Of a stretch of DNA of 64,000 nt, positions 47,127 through 59,427 are shown piece after piece; position 1 is the stretch's first letter; each line of letters starts with the position of its first letter. The notes under the pieces are model-generated. The model was not told the origin of the DNA. It saw only the letters and a program-made list of their open reading frames with translations, and did not search any database. This DNA comes from Prunus persica (taxonomy: Eukaryota > Streptophyta > Magnoliopsida > Rosales > Rosaceae): NCBI RefSeq assembly GCF_000346465.2, contig NC_034016.1, positions 19,889,548-19,953,547 on the forward strand, in the 5' to 3' direction. Both the position numbers and the translations under genes were made by a program.

Positions 47127-50100
47127 CTATGTTGATGGTACATTAGTTTCTTCAATGATATGTGATATATCAACTGCCTTGTTGGACAAATTTTCAGAAC
47201 CAGTAGTTTGAGATTCTATGGAAGTGTCCGTCAAGTCGATAGCACCTCTGTCACTGGAATTCCAATCCAATTCTAGGACACCACAAGACCCTCCTTGAGG
47301 ACAAGATTCTGTAATCAATGATGCTGTTTCTTCATTAAGGGCAACTTCTGCATTGTCTACGGCTTTCACATCCTCCTTCGATTGCGTATAATCATCTGAA
47401 GGACTTACAACATCATCCTCAAAAGAGTCAGTTGCATACTTTGATTCTCCATTGCACGGTTCAGCATTTAAGGCAAGTTCTGGATCATATGTGGCTACTG
47501 CATCCTCTAAAGAATTTCTAACATCTTCCCGAAAAGAGTCAGCTGCATTCTTGGACTGGTCCATGCATGGTTCTGCATTCAGTGAGGCTGATTTAGCATT
47601 ATAGGCAACTTCTGGATCATATGTGGCTGCTGCATCCACCTCTGGCTCCACATAATCTTCTAATGAGTTTCTAACATCTTCTTGAAAAGAGTCAGCTGAA
47701 ATCTTCGATCGGTCCATGCATGGTCCTGCATCCACTGATGCTGTTTTTGCATTGTAGGCAACTTTTGGATCATGTGTGGCTACTGCATCCTCCTCTGGCT
47801 CCACATAATCTTCTAAAGAGCTTCTAACGTTTTCCTCTAAAGAGCCAGCCGAATTCTTGGATTGGTTCACACATGATTTTGCATTCAATGATTCTGATTC
47901 AGCATTAGAGGCAACTTCTGGCTCGTCTGTGGCCACTGCATCCTCCTCTGAAGAACTAGCATCATCCGGAAAAGAGTCAGCTGCATACTTGGATTGGTCC
48001 TCTGATTCTTGTTCACTGACAGGCTCTTGGTCCAGAGGCAACAGTGTTTTCTCACTCTCCAGCAGCTTTTGGATTGTTTCAGCAGCAAAGTCTATAGCCC
48101 ATATATCATCATTGACATCTCTGCGCAAAAGGATTCAAGAAACTGTAACGTCTAAGGGATCAATATAAAACTCAATCTTTTGAGCATGGCAGTAGATGCA
48201 CATGCTAAATGTTGAACTTACAGCTAGAACAAAATGAAAAAAAAGGACCACCTTTAAGGAAAAAGGATGGAGTACGCGCGCGCGAGAGAGAGAGATACCT
48301 TCTTGGATCTAGTTCAGTTGAAAGTAAGGCTGATTTCATGAGATTTAGTAGAAACAAGGGGTTATTGGAGAAGTATCCTCCATACTTTGAGATTTCCACC
48401 AGAAATTGCACATCCAAAACAAACTGCTCCAGGAAACATAAACAAAATTATATATATTAAATGAACAGGCATCGTAATAAAATGGATTACAATGAGGCTG
48501 CTAGCACTTATCTAAGCAAAAGGCAAAAGAAAGAAAAAATGAGCCACAGACCTGCTTGAAATTGAGAGGAAGCTCTACTGTCATATTCTCCCCATCTATA
48601 TCCCAGTTCTCTTTGTTATTTGAAACCCAAACAAAGACGGCCTCTATAAGCTCCCTCAATAGCTCCAATAACCAATCAACTTCAAAAATATTGTCTTCAG
48701 AAAGTTTTTCCAGTTTTCTCAGCTCTAAAAACAGTACCTGATGAGACATCAGAATCACAACATATAAGCAGCATAAAATCTAGTCCACAAACTACAGATT
48801 TTATCAACCAATGCGAGTCTATTGACTAATGCATGAGGAAAATTAAAAGAAAAACTGCTGAACGAGGCAGTGACATGAAAAACCATCTACAACTACCATT
48901 TATGTTGGTAAAAATACCTGAAAGGCAAGGGAAGGCATCACTCCATGAAACATAGAAGACTCACCAGGCCCGTCAACGCTACTTGCAGGAGTGAGTTTGT
49001 AGCTAGTTTTGACAGACATAATTTTCAATATAAATTGCTCACAGAAAAGAGCTCTGAGCCGACAAGAAGCCTCTTGAATGAACGAAATACAACTGTCAAG
49101 TTCCTTCACTTGAACCTCAACTGGATGGATTTTCATTAATTCAGAGTTGACATCACTAACACCCTTGAAGATGCTTCTAACCATGCTGGAGAAGAGTTGC
49201 TCTAGTGCTGACAGATTGGCTAAGATAGAAACCTGTTGTTGCACTGAATTGGCCAAATAGAGTCTCGAATTATTTGTTTCTGCAACAGCTATTTCACAGT
49301 TGATGGCTCTTTCAAGGATGTCTATATACTTTTTGAAGAGGTTCATAAGTCCACTAACGATTGATCCTTCAATTTGAAGGGAAAATAATGGGGTGACATC
49401 TACAGTGATAGACTGGAAGGGAAAAAACAAGTTATAAGTAAGAATAGCAGCCTCACAACAGAAAGATTAATAGTTTATATCTACACATATCAAAAACTAT
49501 CATGACGCTTTATACTCATTTGGTCTCTCATTCAAGAGCTTTAGTCTCATAAACAAAAACCCAATGCATGTCTATCACCCAGCAGTTTTGCTGGGTTTTT
49601 GTCTAAAATCAATACAAAGACAAAATTATACATACCTGCAGCAGTGTTACAAACTTCCGGCCGCTGTTAGTGAGCAAGCAATATTCTGGTTGTTGCCCGA
49701 CAACCATGGAAGAACAACCTTCATTCATAATTCCTGATACAAGATATCTACCCAAAACCCAAGCATCAGTCGCTGTAAAGATATCAATTACTTTCTTAAA
49801 GTGGTCTAGGTGTTTATCTAGAACCTCTTCCATGCAAGGGCGAATACGCTTGATCAAGTATGGCCGCAGCACTAATCTCTGAGTTTCCAACAGAGAACAA
49901 AATGACATTGCAAACTGTACAGCTTCCACTGCTGTGGACAATCCACCACTTATTTCTGAGATGGTCTTAACATATTTATCAAAACAAGCACCAAACACTT
50001 TTGTTTCTTGACGGGCCCACTGGATAAGTTCCAATGCATAAGGAGAAGTTTCCCCATATAACATCACAAAACTTCTTGCTGCTTGAGAAATCATAGAGAA

Positions 50101-51189
50101 TACAAACTTAGAGAGTTCCCTGATATATACCTTATGTAAGAATGATTTTGAAGCCTGAAAATTATGTATCCCAGACGCAATGCGTGAATGGTAGTACTTG
50201 ATCAACAATTGAGTTGCAAGGTGACTGTCACCTAGCCTGCAGAGCCCTACCAGTGCCTTTTGAAGCTCCGGGGCAGCTATTCTTGGATTTTCAGCCACCA
50301 TTGTCAACTGTAGTATAAGCATGGCCTTCCTCTCAGAAACTGCAGAGCTAAACAATCTCAACTCATCCACCAGACAATCCTCTTCGAACCGCAACCTTTG
50401 AAGATTCTCATCCTCCAATTCTATGAGGGACAGTGCCTCATCTATCCTGTTCTCAGACAAGAGAGTGTCCAAGGTTTCTAAAACATCATTTGCATGAGCT
50501 TCTAACTTGCTGATGGGAAGCAGCTCCTCGCATCCAGATTCTTCGATAACCAAGTCTATAGTCTCCTTTGATAAAACCTTAAAATATATTCCATCTACAA
50601 GGTCACTCACTAGCCTCTTTTGGGTCACTACATGGTTTTTCAGTTGCATCAGCTCACTTTCCACATGCCCTACTTCTTCAAATATTCTACAAAACAAAAC
50701 CATCACCTCAATTCCCTAGGGTCAAGTAACTAAATTTACTTCAAATTTTATGAAAAAAATGTTGTATATAATCAAAGATAACATTTTAATTATGCTTAAA
50801 AAAACGTAGTATAGTACCTAACAAAGGCCGAATAATTGGAAAATATGTGTTTGTGAAATTCTTCACTGGATGCAGCCTTTAGCTCGAGGAGCTCTGAACA
50901 AAGATGCTTAATTCCCTACATAATCAACAGCAAACAAAGAACTTAATAATACTCTGTCCCTTTCTTTTTCTCAGAGCTTTCTCGGAAACTAAACAGAAGG
51001 TAACTAATTAATCAACTGATGAAATTAACGAAAAGAACTGACCTTTCCAGTCATGGATTGAAGATCAGACTCATCGTCTCGGTCGCTGGAGACGGAGGAC
51101 AAGTCGGAGGCGGAATCGGAATCGGACTGCGTGCAGTTCTCCATTTCGGGAAGGTCTCTGAATCGGAATCTGGAGGACGAAGACTCCAT
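47127..51189 (-). CDS. EXO84C: Exocyst subunit EXO84C-like with acidic repeat tail
   Basis: Seven minus-strand exons: 51043-51189, 50818-50915, 49636-50686, 48918-49412, 48552-48737, 48299-48423, 47127-48120, in phase, giving 1031 residues. The N-terminus is Ser/Asp-rich. Residues ~50-430 hold the coiled-coil N-domain and cullin-repeat-like start (IFEEVGHVESELMQLK, ENRIDEALSLIE). Helical exocyst domains continue to about residue 715 (QFLVEISKYGGYFSNNP, then WAIDFAAETIQKLLES). EXO84 is part of the octameric exocyst tethering secretory vesicles at the plasma membrane. The last exon adds roughly 300 residues of acidic, imperfect repeats (units built on NSLEDYVEPE..DAVATYDPEVAYNA). As I recall, Arabidopsis EXO84C is about 750-770 residues, so the tail is an unusual extension. 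The gene is divergent with PSAT1, ATG to ATG 369 bp apart. Confidence 0.87.
47150..48010 (-). repeat. Coding tandem repeats in the EXO84C-like tail
   Basis: Four to five imperfect units of roughly 35-50 codons, each with a SADSF/SAGSL entry, a VRNSLED core, DAVATYDPEVA and an NAEPCMDQSK exit. Frame is kept throughout. Confidence 0.85.
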
Positions 51190-51558
51190 GGAAACTGGTC
51201 TTCCACTGCCCGAACGACAACGTAAGCTCCAATGCAGGATTTAAACGAAGTCATTTTGTTAGCTTCTGAAAATTCAAGCCTTTGGAGCTCTCTCCTTGTC
51301 GTTTCGTATTTGCGCGCTTTGGTTTCTTCGTTCCTCTCTCTCAGCAAACGGCTCTGTTGCAGTACCAGATGATACGGCGACGTGTTGGTGATGCGGAGTT
51401 GGTTGGACGGCGTCGTTTAGGGAATAACGGTGTGAAACAGAAAGAGACTTTGGACCAATAGCCGAAAAGAGTCTTTCCTTTCTAACTCCCAACCAAAAAA
51501 TGGTGTCATAAAAACGACAGTAGCTTTTGCATTTTCCTCTTCAAACCGCCAAACGGCA
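51190..51558. promoter_or_regulatory. Shared divergent promoter interval EXO84C / PSAT1
   Basis: Only 369 bp separate the two start codons on opposite strands, so both 5' UTRs and core promoters must lie here. No clear TATA box; moderately GC-rich with CGACG words, as in many housekeeping bidirectional promoters. Confidence 0.75.
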
Positions 51559-54500
51559 ATGCGAGGTCCGTCGTACAACCACCACGTCACGGCGATTCTC
51601 CTCCTCCTCCTTCTTCTACCGCTCTTCCATGGCCATGGCGTCGGAGGAGACTGGAGCGGCGACTATTCCAAGCTCTCGGGAATCATAATCCCTGGCTTGG
51701 CCTCCACGCAGCTTCGCGCTTGGTCGATCCTCGACTGCCCTTACTCTCCTCTCGATTTCAACCCTCTCGATTTGGTCTGGCTCGACAGCACCAAAGTACG
51801 TCTCTTCTATTCTCTTCTCTTTGCTTGGTTCTGCTTTTGATTTTCGCATAATAAGAGTTTTGTCTGCGTTTCTAATGATCGTTTTTGCGTCGCAGCTTCT
51901 CTCTGCTGTGAACTGTTGGCTCAAATGCATGCTTCTGGACCCGTACAACCAAACAGATCACCCTGAGTGCAAGTCACGGCCCGATAGCGGTCTTTCGGCG
52001 ATCACGGAACTCGATCCTGGCTACATTACTGGTAACTTTCCATGGTCTCTGAATTTCATGTGTGTCTTTTGAATTTGATTTTTCAGGTTTTTGTTATTTT
52101 TCAAGTTTCTTGCTTTCTTTTGAACCATTTCCAACAGGTCCTCTCTCTTCGGTATGGAAAGAATGGGTGAAATGGTGTATCGAATTCGGTATTGAGGCGA
52201 ATGCTATCATTGCTGTGCCATATGACTGGAGGCTGTCACCGTCTATGCTCGAGGAGCGAGACCTTTACTTTCACAAGCTAAAGTTCGTATTTTTATCTAA
52301 TTCTCATGGCTTATTTACTACCACATTTGCCTTACCAGTCAGCTTCCATTTGGCAAACTGAGAATTAATATTTTGTTGATAATGAACTAAACCAACAATC
52401 AAATTGAGCATACATTCTGTACCAGAAGAGTTATTGTCACAATTATGTTCATATACTGATGTGTTAATACAGATTGACATTTGAAACGGCACTAAAACTT
52501 CGTGGAGGCCCCTCAGTAGTGTTTGCCCATTCACTGGGTAATCATGTCTTCCGCTACTTTCTGGAGTGGTTGAAGCAGGAAATTGCACCGAAACATTATA
52601 TCCAATGGCTGGATGAACACATTCATGCCTATTTTGCCGTTGGTATGATTGGTTTGCATCAAAGTCTGTTTACCTTGAATGTTTTGTCGCTTACAATAGT
52701 GCATGTTATTTATCTAGTTATTTTGTTGAGTTGAATCCAGGAGCTCCACTTCTTGGTGCAATCGAGACAGTCAAAGGAACACTTTCTGGTTTAACATTTG
52801 GCCTTCCTATTTCTGAGGTGACCTCCTTTTTCTTATTCAATTACTCTCCTCAACAATAGTTCATTTCTTTTTCTTATTAACTTTTAACTGTTCAACATAT
52901 GTTTTGTTCTTCTTTTTATGTATTTAACCATTTGTTCTTATGGAAAAAGAGGGCAAAGCGATCTTTTTATCTTTTCAGTCATTATATCCAGATACACTTA
53001 GAAATTCGAATTGATATTGTCTTGATCATGCTCAGAAAACTCAAAGAATATAAATTGGTATGGTAATCGGTTAATATCATTGTTCATACCTAAATTGCAT
53101 TGGTTACTTGGACCTTCTCTGAACTAACTGAGCTAGCAATGTGGCTTTCACTAGCTTTTTTGAAATAGTGGAGATTCATGATAGTTTCTTTTAGATATGA
53201 ATTCATGTTCTAACATGTGCATATGATAAATGTTTGACATTTCTAACATGTGCATATTTTAAATGTTTGACATTATCAGGGGACAGCTCGGTTGATGGTC
53301 AATTCATTTGCATCTTCGTTATGGATGATGCCATTTTCAAAGTACTGTAGGGCAGAGAATACATACTGGAAACATTTCTCTGGGGGAAACATGGACAAGA
53401 GGGGTCATAACATGTATCACTGTGATGAGCGGGAATTTCAGTTAAACTTTTCCGGATGGCCAACAAATATTATCAATATTGAAATTCCTTCAATCCGTGG
53501 TAAATTCTTAACCCTCATGCAAATTTTGTGGTTAAGATGTTGTTATTATGCTCATATGTACTCTTTGCTTCTGATATTGGCAGGATTTGGAGCCTATCCA
53601 TCAGTTACTGAAATAGCTGAGGCTAACTTGTCTAGCATAGAATGTGGACTCCCTACCCAATTGTCTTTCTCTGCTCGCGAAATATCAGATGGGACCTTTT
53701 TCAAAGCAATAGAGGATTATGACCCGGACATCAAGAGGATTTTGCACCAATTAAAGACGTGGGTAGTTTGTTTATAATCATGAAGAACACCATTTTGTGT
53801 GTTTTTTTTCCTGACATTGGATGCCTTTTTATTACAACTTCTGTTGTCTGTGCTGTTAGTTTTGAACTTAGTTTCCAGACTTCATTATCTTTGTGTCAAC
53901 AAATCAATGCTGCCTTCAATGGCCGTTTTACTTTCCTAAGTTTGTTGCGTTAGTGTTCCAATCACCCAGGTTAAATTACACCTTTTAATGCTAGTGGTTA
54001 AGGACATTTTCTCCTATAAAAAATTGTTGTTCTTTTTCCAGTGTATATATTGCTTTAGTTTTCTCTTTCAATTCTTTTACAGGGTGGACATCCAAGATTA
54101 AGCCATCTTGACTGTAGTTACCTAATTTTGTATGGATAAAGATGCTTTAATGGTAGTTGTTGTGTTATGCATGTTGCCCCTTAACTTTGTACTTCTATTT
54201 CGATAATTTGAATTTTTTTGCAAGCATAATAGATGAAGTTGTGTCTGATTCAGATTTCCAACTAGATTGTGTTTGCGATGCTGTGTATTTCAGGTTATAT
54301 CATGATGATCCAGTTTTAAATCCACTTTCACCATGGGACAGGCCGCCTCTGAAAAATATATTTTGTATCTATGGAACAGACTTGAAAACTGAGGTATATT
54401 TGCATTCTTGTAGTGTATAGAATATTTCTATGTGTCATTAGTATTGCTTGGTTTTTTTTTTTTTTTTTTTTGGTTTCTGTGTCACAGTGGTGAATTTGGA

Positions 54501-56541
54501 AATTTAATGTTTGTGTGCTTTATTTCTTAGTATTTTCCCATACTTGAAAAATTCTAGTTTATTATTACTAAATGGTATTTGCTTATTAAATGCACTTGGT
54601 GCTAGAATTCATGGTTCACTTTGTTGTTGTCACTTGAAGTTTGTAAGTGATAACAATTTCAAAGGAGTAATATAAGTAAAACTACTCTTCAGAATCAGAC
54701 ATGATTCTTTTTTAAATACACTAATTTATTTTACTTCATATATATGTCACGAGTTCAATAACATTTATGTTATTTTTGGTTAATTTCTCTATGAATAACT
54801 TATCAATCAGTTTTAGTGACAATAAGAACAGCTGCTAGATTATATTCATCCTAAGATATCTCTTTCTTATGACTAGGGATTTGTTGGTGCCTGTTCTACA
54901 TTTAGCTGGTAACGGTGTTGTGGTGAATGATAGTTTTGGTATCTTGGCAATGGAAAAACAGGTTGGTTACTATTTTGCACCGAGTGGCAAGCCCTACCCT
55001 GATAATTGGATCATTACCGATGTGATTTATGAGATTGAAGGTTCCTTGTTCTCAAGGTAAGTTTTCTTCATATTTCCAGACTACATCAGTAAACCCTGTG
55101 CATGCATGAGTGTGGGTTTATGTGCAAGCGTGGAATGTATTATGAGATCTTATTTTTGCTTAATTGGTAAAAAATCACGAGGTGTTGATTTCGTGTAAGC
55201 TAAGAAGAGAGATGTTACCGCTAACTGTAGTAGATAAGTTCATAATATTCTTGCAGGTCAGGAAATCTTGTTGAAGGAAATCCAGGAGCTTCAAGTGGGG
55301 ATGAGACTGTGAGTTCAAAATTATTACATGCCAGCATGGTTTCAAGAATAGAATATGTTTAGATTCTCCTGCTTCAGTATTATTATGAGTATCATACTCA
55401 GCATTTAATAAACAAATCATTAACAGGTACCGTACCATTCTCTTTCTTGGTGCAAGAACTGGCTTGGACCAAAAGTCAACATAACTAGGGCTCCTCAGGT
55501 ATTGGCTCTCAGTTTAGTATATAGCACGCGACCTCGTCTACAATGACTCATTTCAACAGTCTCTTTACAAAAATGGAAGGATCATCATTAAGTTTGATGT
55601 GTTTCTTCCCCAGTAAAGTGGCATTGTATATGAGTTTTGATTTTTCTTTTCTTCTTGAAATTGCAGTCAGAGCATGATGGTTCTGATGTACAAGTGGAAT
55701 TGAATGTGGAACATCATCATGAAGAAGATATTTTGCCCAACATGACAAGGTTGCCAAGGGTCAAGTACATAACTTACTATGAAGATTCTGAAAGTATACC
55801 AGGAAAAAGGACAGCAGTCTGGGAGATAGACAAAGGTGTGGGTCTCAACCAGTGCTCACAAACGCATAACTTCTCTGCATGGAAATAACTTTAAAGTATG
55901 ACTAGATAAATCATGTTGACTATTACAATATAATTCTATGTAGCTAAACACGATGGTTTGTTTCACTTAGACTTCAATTCTCATTTTTACAATTTTTTTT
56001 ATATATTAACAGTTAATGATAGCAGATTCTAAATAAACAGACAATACGTTGACACTGTCTTAATGTAGCGAATCATAGGAACATTGTTAGATCCCCAGTT
56101 CTAATGAGAGAGTTGTGGCTTCAAATGTGGCATGATATCCATCCCGATGCAACATCAAAATTTGTTACTAAAGGTGAATGTTTCTTCTCTTCTTCTATCT
56201 CCTCCTCCACTTCCTCCTTTAAGCAGTGTCGCTGACATATAAAATCTGCAACAGCCAAGCGCGGACCTCTGAGGGATGAGGACTGTTATTGGGATTATGG
56301 AAAAGCTCGATGTGCATGGGCTGAATACTGTGAATACAGGTTTGTTCTTTTAAAACAACTGATAAATCCTAGCTGAAAGTTTTAAATTTTCCTTCACCCC
56401 TCCCCCCTTATTTTTTTTCAAGGAAATAGAAACAGAAAAACCTTACCTTGATGATGCAGATACCTTTTCGGAGATGTTCATTTAGGACAGAGCTGTAGGT
56501 TGAAGAATTCTTCAGCAAATCTTCTTTCGCATTATTTGTAG
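51559..56541 (+). CDS. PSAT1: Phospholipid:sterol acyltransferase (LCAT family)
   Basis: Fifteen exons: 51559-51795, 51896-52031, 52138-52282, 52473-52642, 52741-52817, 53280-53499, 53584-53758, 54294-54393, 54962-55056, 55257-55308, 55427-55498, 55667-55835, 56069-56173, 56255-56339, 56460-56541, in phase, giving 639 residues (Arabidopsis PSAT1 about 633). The N-terminus is a signal/anchor (ILLLLLLLPLFHGHG). Then come the LCAT opening IIIPGLASTQLRAW, the PYDWR motif, a nucleophile elbow AHSLGNH with Ser ~193, IYGTDLKTE with the expected Asp, and VPYHS with the expected His ~473. The elbow has Ala instead of the usual first Gly of GxSxG, as in this family. The enzyme moves an sn-2 acyl group from phospholipid to sterol on microsomal (ER) membranes, making sterol esters. 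The C-terminus (YLFGDVHLGQSC) matches the family. Confidence 0.92.
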
Positions 56542-57581
56542 ATTAGGAGGTATTCCTTTCTTCTCCATCTCTTACTGAAAGCTTAATACTACTGCCCTTG
56601 TTGGGCTTTACCTTACATGGCCTTGTGATTTTGTGGAAACAATGGGATCACACAAGAAAGTGATACTGATACATGTAAGGTTTTCATTGATTAAACATTC
56701 CAATATCCATAGAAATGGCTTTTTAACTATAGTCTATGCAATTTTGATGATATTTCAGGTCCCTTGCCGATATTTGAGATAGTTGGAGGCACAGACCATT
56801 CACATACAAGTGGTCTCACTTTTGTCTCCTGTAAAACTTTAGCAGCTAAGCAATTCCCTTTTGTATCAAGCAGAATCGGGACAGCATCTCAGATCTACAG
56901 AATGCTTGATGATTTTGTTGACGGTTGAACTCTAACTTGGTGCCTCAGCCTTGTCTTTGCTTGATTTTGCCACTGGAAGACACACTTCTAGCCCTGATTA
57001 GCCTTCCCAAACTCTGTCAAGCTGTAGCTTTTCGACGCACCACGAAAGTATTTCGCGTATGCATTGTTAACATGGCCTGCTATCAGATTCTTGCCAATAA
57101 GTGTATTTCATTTACTTGAGAAGTATAGCTTGTAAAGGCTTTAGTGCCACAAACGGATAAAAGATGCATTCAACTACAGAGGCTATATCTTCAAGATTCA
57201 CTGAAATATGTTCTTGTAGATTTTGTATGTAAGTTATTACTAATAATTTATCTTTTGTATCTTTAAATCTGCAAACTCTATCTGGAAGCCTTTTAAATTG
57301 ATGTAATTCTGAGAAACCCTTGTGGAAATTTGCTGAGTTGACAAAAGCTTAAGTGAAGTAGAGGCACAAACACAACCAGGTTTACATGACACATGTGATT
57401 AGCATGTGATTGTACAAATCAAGGAAACAAGCAATGAGAATCCAAATCTACATTTGTATCATACCTACAAGGCAAAGCTTAATTGTTCCTATAACAAAGA
57501 TGTGTGGTTCACTGATAAAAGAAAATAGGGGGATCAAATGGAAGAAATGTATTTAAGAATGCAGGATCTTCCAGAAAAAAG
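56542..57581. other. Convergent interval between PSAT1 and RhoGDI
   Basis: Holds both 3' UTRs. An ORF-like stretch near 56925-57119 has no family features and no splice support. Confidence 0.6.
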
Positions 57582-59427
57582 TCAGCTAACTGTCTTTTTG
57601 ATCTCGAAGGCGTATTGTAGTTCCATGTGACTTCTCCGGTCATCATCTTCGAACTGTAAAATAGAAACCAATCAGAAAAATCTACATAATTCTGTACATA
57701 CACGAACAAAATTTACAAGTTACTACCCATTATGTAATTACCACAGAGATGAAAACAATGCTAGGCCCATTATGTAATTACCACAGAGATGAAAACAATT
57801 CTGGACGAAAGCCATTTTGCAAACATGAAGCAATGGCTACAAATAGTCTCTTCGACCACAAGCAATTACTACAGATGTTACCATTGAAAAATTAAAAATT
57901 GAGCTTGCTGCTTGCAAATATGTACTAGCTTCCACGCACCTTAAGCTTTGCTGAATAAATGCCCCTTGCCAGCAACCCAGATGGAGTTGTCTCCTCTTCC
58001 AAGGTGTGCACATATGGTTCTTTGTTAGGAGCAAACGTACCCAACATTCCTTTGCTCTGATCAACTGAAACATAAGGGAAGGGAAAAAATTGGTATAATT
58101 GTTAAGACTACACAACCTAAACTTAGAACAAGATAGATTGAAAGGATCAATCTTTCTCTCTTGTTAGTCCAGTGGGTTGAACGAAAAAAGTAAACTGGTT
58201 CCGCAAAATCAGTATGTATTTATGCTAACAGGTTAACAAGTTGTTAACATATTTCAAAAAGCTTTCAACCATCTGTACTGCATTTAAAACATCTAGAGAA
58301 GACAATCAAACAGTCTTAGTACCTTGGAGCCCTCCTTTCCATACTGTGTTGGAGTAGGTGAGGCCTGAAACAATGTTGTGCAGAACACTAAATGTTAGCT
58401 TAAGCTGATATCGAGATCCCTCCTTGAGTGTAAACAGGACACGGTCAATCTGATTTTCATCAACAGGCAAGGGAGTACTGATTTCCTCGAAATCATCGGA
58501 GATGATTCCGATGGAGTGGAATTTGACTTCAGGTTCCATTTGGCCTAATCAAATGGAAAGACTCTTAGCAAGAATAAGACAACGGATGCAAAAACCATCA
58601 CAAACTAGGTGTCAAATAAAGACCCAAGCATAAAAGTGTGACGAAGAAGACAAACCATTTAAATCGTTTTCCAAGCAACCAAGCAGCTTCTCTTTCCACC
58701 TCCTTAAGCTTTCATCATCCTGTTAAGCACAGGTAGCTTCAAAATCAAATTGGTAGGCTCCAAACAGTTTGATTTCCAATTTCACACAAACTGACCAATC
58801 TAAATAGATGCAACTTCAATTTGGCCGGAATTAGATCAATATAATAAGATTGATCTGATTGTGATATCAAAACTAAAAGGTTGTAGTCGAATGATTTCAG
58901 ATGCATAACACATTACCATCACCCAACTGAACATAACTGAGATTAAAATCTCGAATGTTCGGGCAATGGCAGGGGCCACACCACACATTCAGACAGCTAA
59001 TAAAATGAGACCAGAAAAAAGGCTTTTTCTTTCTTTTCCTGCATTTTCTGAGCTACCAAAGACACCATCTTTTGGGTTCAAGAAAAAGCCTAAATATATT
59101 CAATCAAACAAAACTATCATTAACTAAGAAAAAGTAAAATAGACTCAAATCAACATAGATGAAAAGACTGAAATAGAATTGTGGGGGTGAGAGAAGAACA
59201 AAGAGAACCTTGTCTTTATCAATCTGTTCCTTAAGAGAAACCAAAGGCCCAGGTACAAAACCAGAAGCAATCCCATTGCTCTTATCATCATCTTCTTCTT
59301 CTTCTTCTTCTCCAACTCCACAAACCTCACTTAGCTTTTCTCTCATTTCCTTTTGCTTTTCTTCTCTTCCCTGATCACTCACAACACCACGAGCTGAAGA
59401 CCCTCCTGATGATGACCCTGGCTCCAT
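57582..59427 (-). CDS. RhoGDI: Rho (ROP) GDP-dissociation inhibitor
   Basis: Five minus-strand exons, 59209-59427, 58656-58719, 58323-58544, 57940-58064, 57582-57653, in phase, giving 233 residues. The N-terminus is disordered with a Glu/Asp run (EEEEEEDDD), followed by VSLKEQIDKDKDDESLRRWK, the regulatory arm. The immunoglobulin-like fold carries the conserved blocks PEVKFHSIGI, FTLKEGSRYQLKLTF, VSGLTYSNTVWK, GTFAPNKEPY, EEETTPSGLLARGIYSAK and HMELQYAFEIKK. The protein extracts prenylated ROP GTPases from membranes and keeps them GDP-bound in the cytosol; the Arabidopsis homologue SCN1 restricts root-hair initiation to single sites. A CT-rich leader lies just upstream of the ATG. Confidence 0.94.
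57726..57799. repeat. 40-bp tandem duplication in a RhoGDI intron
   Basis: CCCATTATGTAATTACCACA and the following GAGATGAAAACAAT occur twice (57726-57759 and 57766-57799), exact copies 40 bp apart. Confidence 0.9.

Noticed and set aside
56759..56780. Final PSAT1 exon after the acceptor at 56758
   Set aside because: It gives only a few residues before a stop, whereas the exon at 56460-56541 restores the conserved YLFGDVHLGQSC end.
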